7,256 bases of DNA from contig NZ_JZWV01001027.1 in the NCBI RefSeq assembly GCF_000966975.1, positions 1 to 7,256 of the forward strand. Direction: 5' to 3'. Position numbers and translations under genes: made by a program. Shown in pieces: positions 6,306 through 7,256 of the stretch. Positions within the stretch are counted from its first letter, which is position 1; every line of letters starts with the position of its first letter. The stretch comes from Streptomyces katrae (GTDB lineage: Bacteria > Actinomycetota > Actinomycetes > Streptomycetales > Streptomycetaceae). A model generated the notes under the pieces. That model searched no databases and was not told the origin of the DNA. It worked only from the letters and a program-made list of their open reading frames with translations.

Positions 6306-6337
6306 TCGATGTTTAACTCTACACATCGAAGGAGTTA
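6305..6337. promoter_or_regulatory. Composite operator of two interleaved inverted repeats, probable MarR site
   Basis: TTCGATGT (6305-6312) is mirrored by ACATCGAA (6323-6330). TAACTC (6314-6319) is mirrored by GAGTTA (6332-6337). Both pairs are perfect, and in both the half-sites are 18 bases apart centre to centre, offset by about 8 bases. The element is markedly AT-rich for this genome and sits at both predicted transcription starts. MarR proteins bind such palindromes as dimers, so the adjacent MarR protein is the likely ligand. Confidence 0.72.
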
Positions 6338-6345
6338 GACGCCAA
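6316..6345 (-). promoter_or_regulatory. Predicted promoter of the MFS gene
   Basis: On the minus strand, TTGGCG (6345-6340) and TAGAGT (6321-6316) are separated by 18 bases, a good housekeeping match. The -10 lies between the two halves of the larger inverted repeat, so a bound regulator would cover it. Predicted start near 6309, giving a leader of about 52 bases with a weak TGAAG/CTTCA hairpin (6278-6295). Confidence 0.55.
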
Positions 6346-6369
6346 CGGGTTCATGGGATACTTCGGACC

Positions 6370-6906
6370 ATGGCTGACACCCCCGACGGCACGACCCCGC
6401 TCCACGAGCCGAGCCTCGACGAGCAGATCGCCGTCTACCAGCGCGAGTTCCAGGACCTGGACCCCCAGGTGGAGAAGGTCGTCTCGGCCCTCAGCCGCCT
6501 CAACCGCCGCATGAACGTCGCGTACGGCCGCCAGACGGCCGCCCTCGGCATCAGCAACGCGGAGTGGGAGGTCCTCAAGGCCCTCGTCCTCTCGGGCGCC
6601 CCGTACCGGATGGGCCCGAGCGAGCTCGCGAAGCAGCTGGGCCTCACGCCGGCGGCGATGACCCACCGGATCGACCGGATGACGGCCGAGGGTCTGGTCA
6701 CCCGGGAACGGGACGAGTCCAACCGGGTCCGCGTGATCGTGGAGCTGACGGACGAGGGCCGCAGCAAGTGGCTGGACGCGATGCGCGCGGCGACGGTCTT
6801 CGAGGAGGACCTCCTCCAGGACCTCTCCACCGCCGAGCGCGGGGTGCTGGGGGACATGCTCATCCGGGTCCTGGACCGCGTGGAGGACCTCCAGTCCCGC
6901 GCCTGA
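6370..6906 (+). CDS. MarR-family transcriptional regulator
   Basis: This 178-residue protein has the MarR layout: N-terminal dimer helices, a winged helix-turn-helix at about 60-130, and a C-terminal dimer helix (about 133-177). SELAKQLGLTPAAMTHRIDRM (84-104) holds the helix-turn-helix, and RERDESNRVRVIVELTDEG (112-130) is the beta wing with its typical D-x-R-like tip (DESNRVR). A 30-residue acidic tail precedes the domain, slightly longer than the family minimum. The ATG at 6370 follows the divergent control region; the ribosome-binding site is weak (GGGA about 11 bases upstream). It most likely controls the divergent MFS gene and itself. By position it matches SCO4122, recalled as the regulator of SCO4121 and, from memory, reported to act as an activator rather than a simple repressor. 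The inducing ligand is unknown. Confidence 0.93.
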   Translation: MADTPDGTTPLHEPSLDEQIAVYQREFQDLDPQVEKVVSALSRLNRRMNVAYGRQTAALGISNAEWEVLKALVLSGAPYRMGPSELAKQLGLTPAAMTHRIDRMTAEGLVTRERDESNRVRVIVELTDEGRSKWLDAMRAATVFEEDLLQDLSTAERGVLGDMLIRVLDRVEDLQSRA

Positions 6907-6936
6907 TCGCCCCCTCGCGGGCCCTGACCTCCCGAG

Positions 6937-6965
6937 TTGACACGCCCCTCGCTGATCCGTAAGGT
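6937..6965 (+). promoter_or_regulatory. Upstream rrn promoter with consensus -35
   Basis: TTGACA (6937-6942), 17-base spacer, TAAGGT (6960-6965). This is the best housekeeping promoter in the window. It starts 30 bases after the MarR stop. An AAGGTTCT octamer that includes part of this -10 recurs at 6989-6996. Confidence 0.75.
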
Positions 6966-7059
6966 TCTTCGAGTTGCCCCAGCGCCGGAAGGTTCTGAGG
7001 TCAACGAATCCGCCGCCTCGTTGCGGCAACCCACTCAGCACGATCTCCCACCGGGAACG

Positions 7060-7078
7060 AATTCGGCATGCCCGAATT
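7060..7078. repeat. Interrupted palindrome upstream of the inner rrn promoters
   Basis: AATTCGG (7060-7066) and CCGAATT (7072-7078) are perfect complements around CATGC. The element lies in the most AT-rich part of the rrn upstream region, about 40 bases before the TAGAGT at 7120. It could be a protein-binding site or an UP-like region. Confidence 0.5.
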
Positions 7079-7091
7079 AATTTCCGAAGGC

Positions 7092-7125
7092 CCGATTATC
7101 GGTTGCCGGGAAAATCCGCTAGAGT
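7092..7125 (+). promoter_or_regulatory. Inner rrn promoter, TAGAGT -10 with palindromic -35 region
   Basis: TAGAGT at 7120-7125 is a typical Streptomyces -10. The -35 region is not canonical: TATCGG (17-base spacing) is the right half of the 11-bp palindrome CCGATTATCGG (7092-7102). TTGCCG at 7103 is too close (11 bases) to be the -35. Confidence 0.6.
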
Positions 7126-7167
7126 TCAGGAGTCGGAAGGGCCCAACAGCCCGGAAGACAAACCCCG

Positions 7168-7204
7168 CTGACTGGGGGTCAGGCCCGAAAGGATCTGATA
7201 GAGT
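7168..7204 (+). promoter_or_regulatory. Gene-proximal rrn promoter, TAGAGT -10 with inverted repeat at -35
   Basis: TAGAGT at 7199-7204 follows an inverted repeat CTGAC-TGGGG-GTCAG (7168-7182) ending 16 bases upstream. No TTGACN is found at the proper distance. Both this promoter and the one before it are followed by AGTCGGAA (7131-7138 and 7202-7209). Confidence 0.6.
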
Positions 7205-7256
7205 CGGAAACGAAGAAAGAACGAAAGCCCGGAGGAAAGCCCGAGAGGGTGAGTAC
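7205..7256 (+). ncRNA. Start of the rRNA precursor leader (partial)
   Basis: Downstream of the last TAGAGT the sequence turns purine-rich, with the nonamer GAAAGCCCG twice at a 12-base period, then GAGAGGGTGAGTAC at the window edge. I recognise this as the transcribed leader ahead of the antitermination and RNase III processing region of Streptomyces 16S rRNA. Those elements would lie to the right, outside the window. Confidence 0.65.

Larger units (their letters stand above)
6907..7256 (+). promoter_or_regulatory. rRNA operon promoter and leader region (16S gene lies beyond the window)
   Basis: This 350-base stretch has no gene. Its end, with CAGGCCCGAAAGGATCTGAT then TAGAGTCGGAAACGAAG and purine-rich GAAAGCCCG repeats (7223-7231 and 7235-7243), is what I recall upstream of 16S rRNA in Streptomyces. 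Several promoter-like elements are stacked here, as in the multi-promoter rrn operons of S. coelicolor. Mature 16S sequence is not reached. Confidence 0.82.

Noticed and set aside
6974..7002. Additional rrn promoter TTGCCC-17-GAGGTC
   Set aside because: The -10 lacks both the conserved A at position 2-T at position 6 pairing and the first T, so it is too weak to call.
7021..7049. Additional rrn promoter starting at TTGCGG
   Set aside because: At 17 bases the -10 position reads TCTCCC, with no TANNNT at an acceptable distance.

Overview
The window is high-GC actinobacterial DNA, almost certainly from a Streptomyces chromosome. The evidence is the strong bias for G or C at third codon positions, GTG starts, GC-rich hairpin terminators without U-tracts, and a right end that reads like the promoter and leader region of a Streptomyces rRNA operon. 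From memory, the gene order matches the Streptomyces coelicolor SCO4117-SCO4122 neighbourhood. That assignment was not checked by any search.

Layout, left to right. (1) 1-162, minus strand: 5' end of an unidentified gene running off the left edge. (2) 163-450: its upstream region plus a 13-bp-stem hairpin that probably ends atrA. (3) 451-1218, minus: a TetR-family regulator that I take to be AtrA, the pleiotropic activator of antibiotic pathway regulators. (4) 1219-1560: a 342-base divergent intergenic region with a good atrA promoter, a structured atrA leader carrying a possible overlapping upstream ORF, and a perfect Streptomyces-type DnaA box just before ndh. (5) 1561-2979, plus: type II NADH dehydrogenase. 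(6) 2980-3150: a promoter-like element resembling the RecA-independent DNA-damage (RecA-NDp/PafBC) promoter, nested inverted repeats and a perfect hairpin. (7) 3151-4881, plus: PAS - PP2C (SpoIIE) phosphatase - HATPase (RsbW-like kinase) fusion. (8) 4896-4925: a perfect 13-bp hairpin serving as a shared terminator for two convergent genes. (9) 4944-6257, minus: MFS efflux transporter. (10) 6258-6369: compact divergent control region with interleaved inverted repeats and two interlocked promoters. (11) 6370-6906, plus: MarR regulator. (12) 6907-7256: rRNA operon promoter cluster and start of its leader. The 16S gene itself lies beyond the right edge.

How the genes relate: MFS and MarR form a classic regulator/efflux pair controlled from one shared operator region. 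atrA and ndh are divergent and could share control. The PP2C fusion is probably a self-contained partner-switching module that acts on sigma-factor antagonists encoded elsewhere, because no STAS-domain antagonist or sigma gene is visible beside it. All complete genes look intact. I see no mobile element, tRNA, CRISPR array or sign of recent transfer. The most interesting material is regulatory: the element at 2982-3004, the atrA leader, the DnaA box, the MarR/MFS control region, and the palindromes at the -35 positions of the rRNA promoters.
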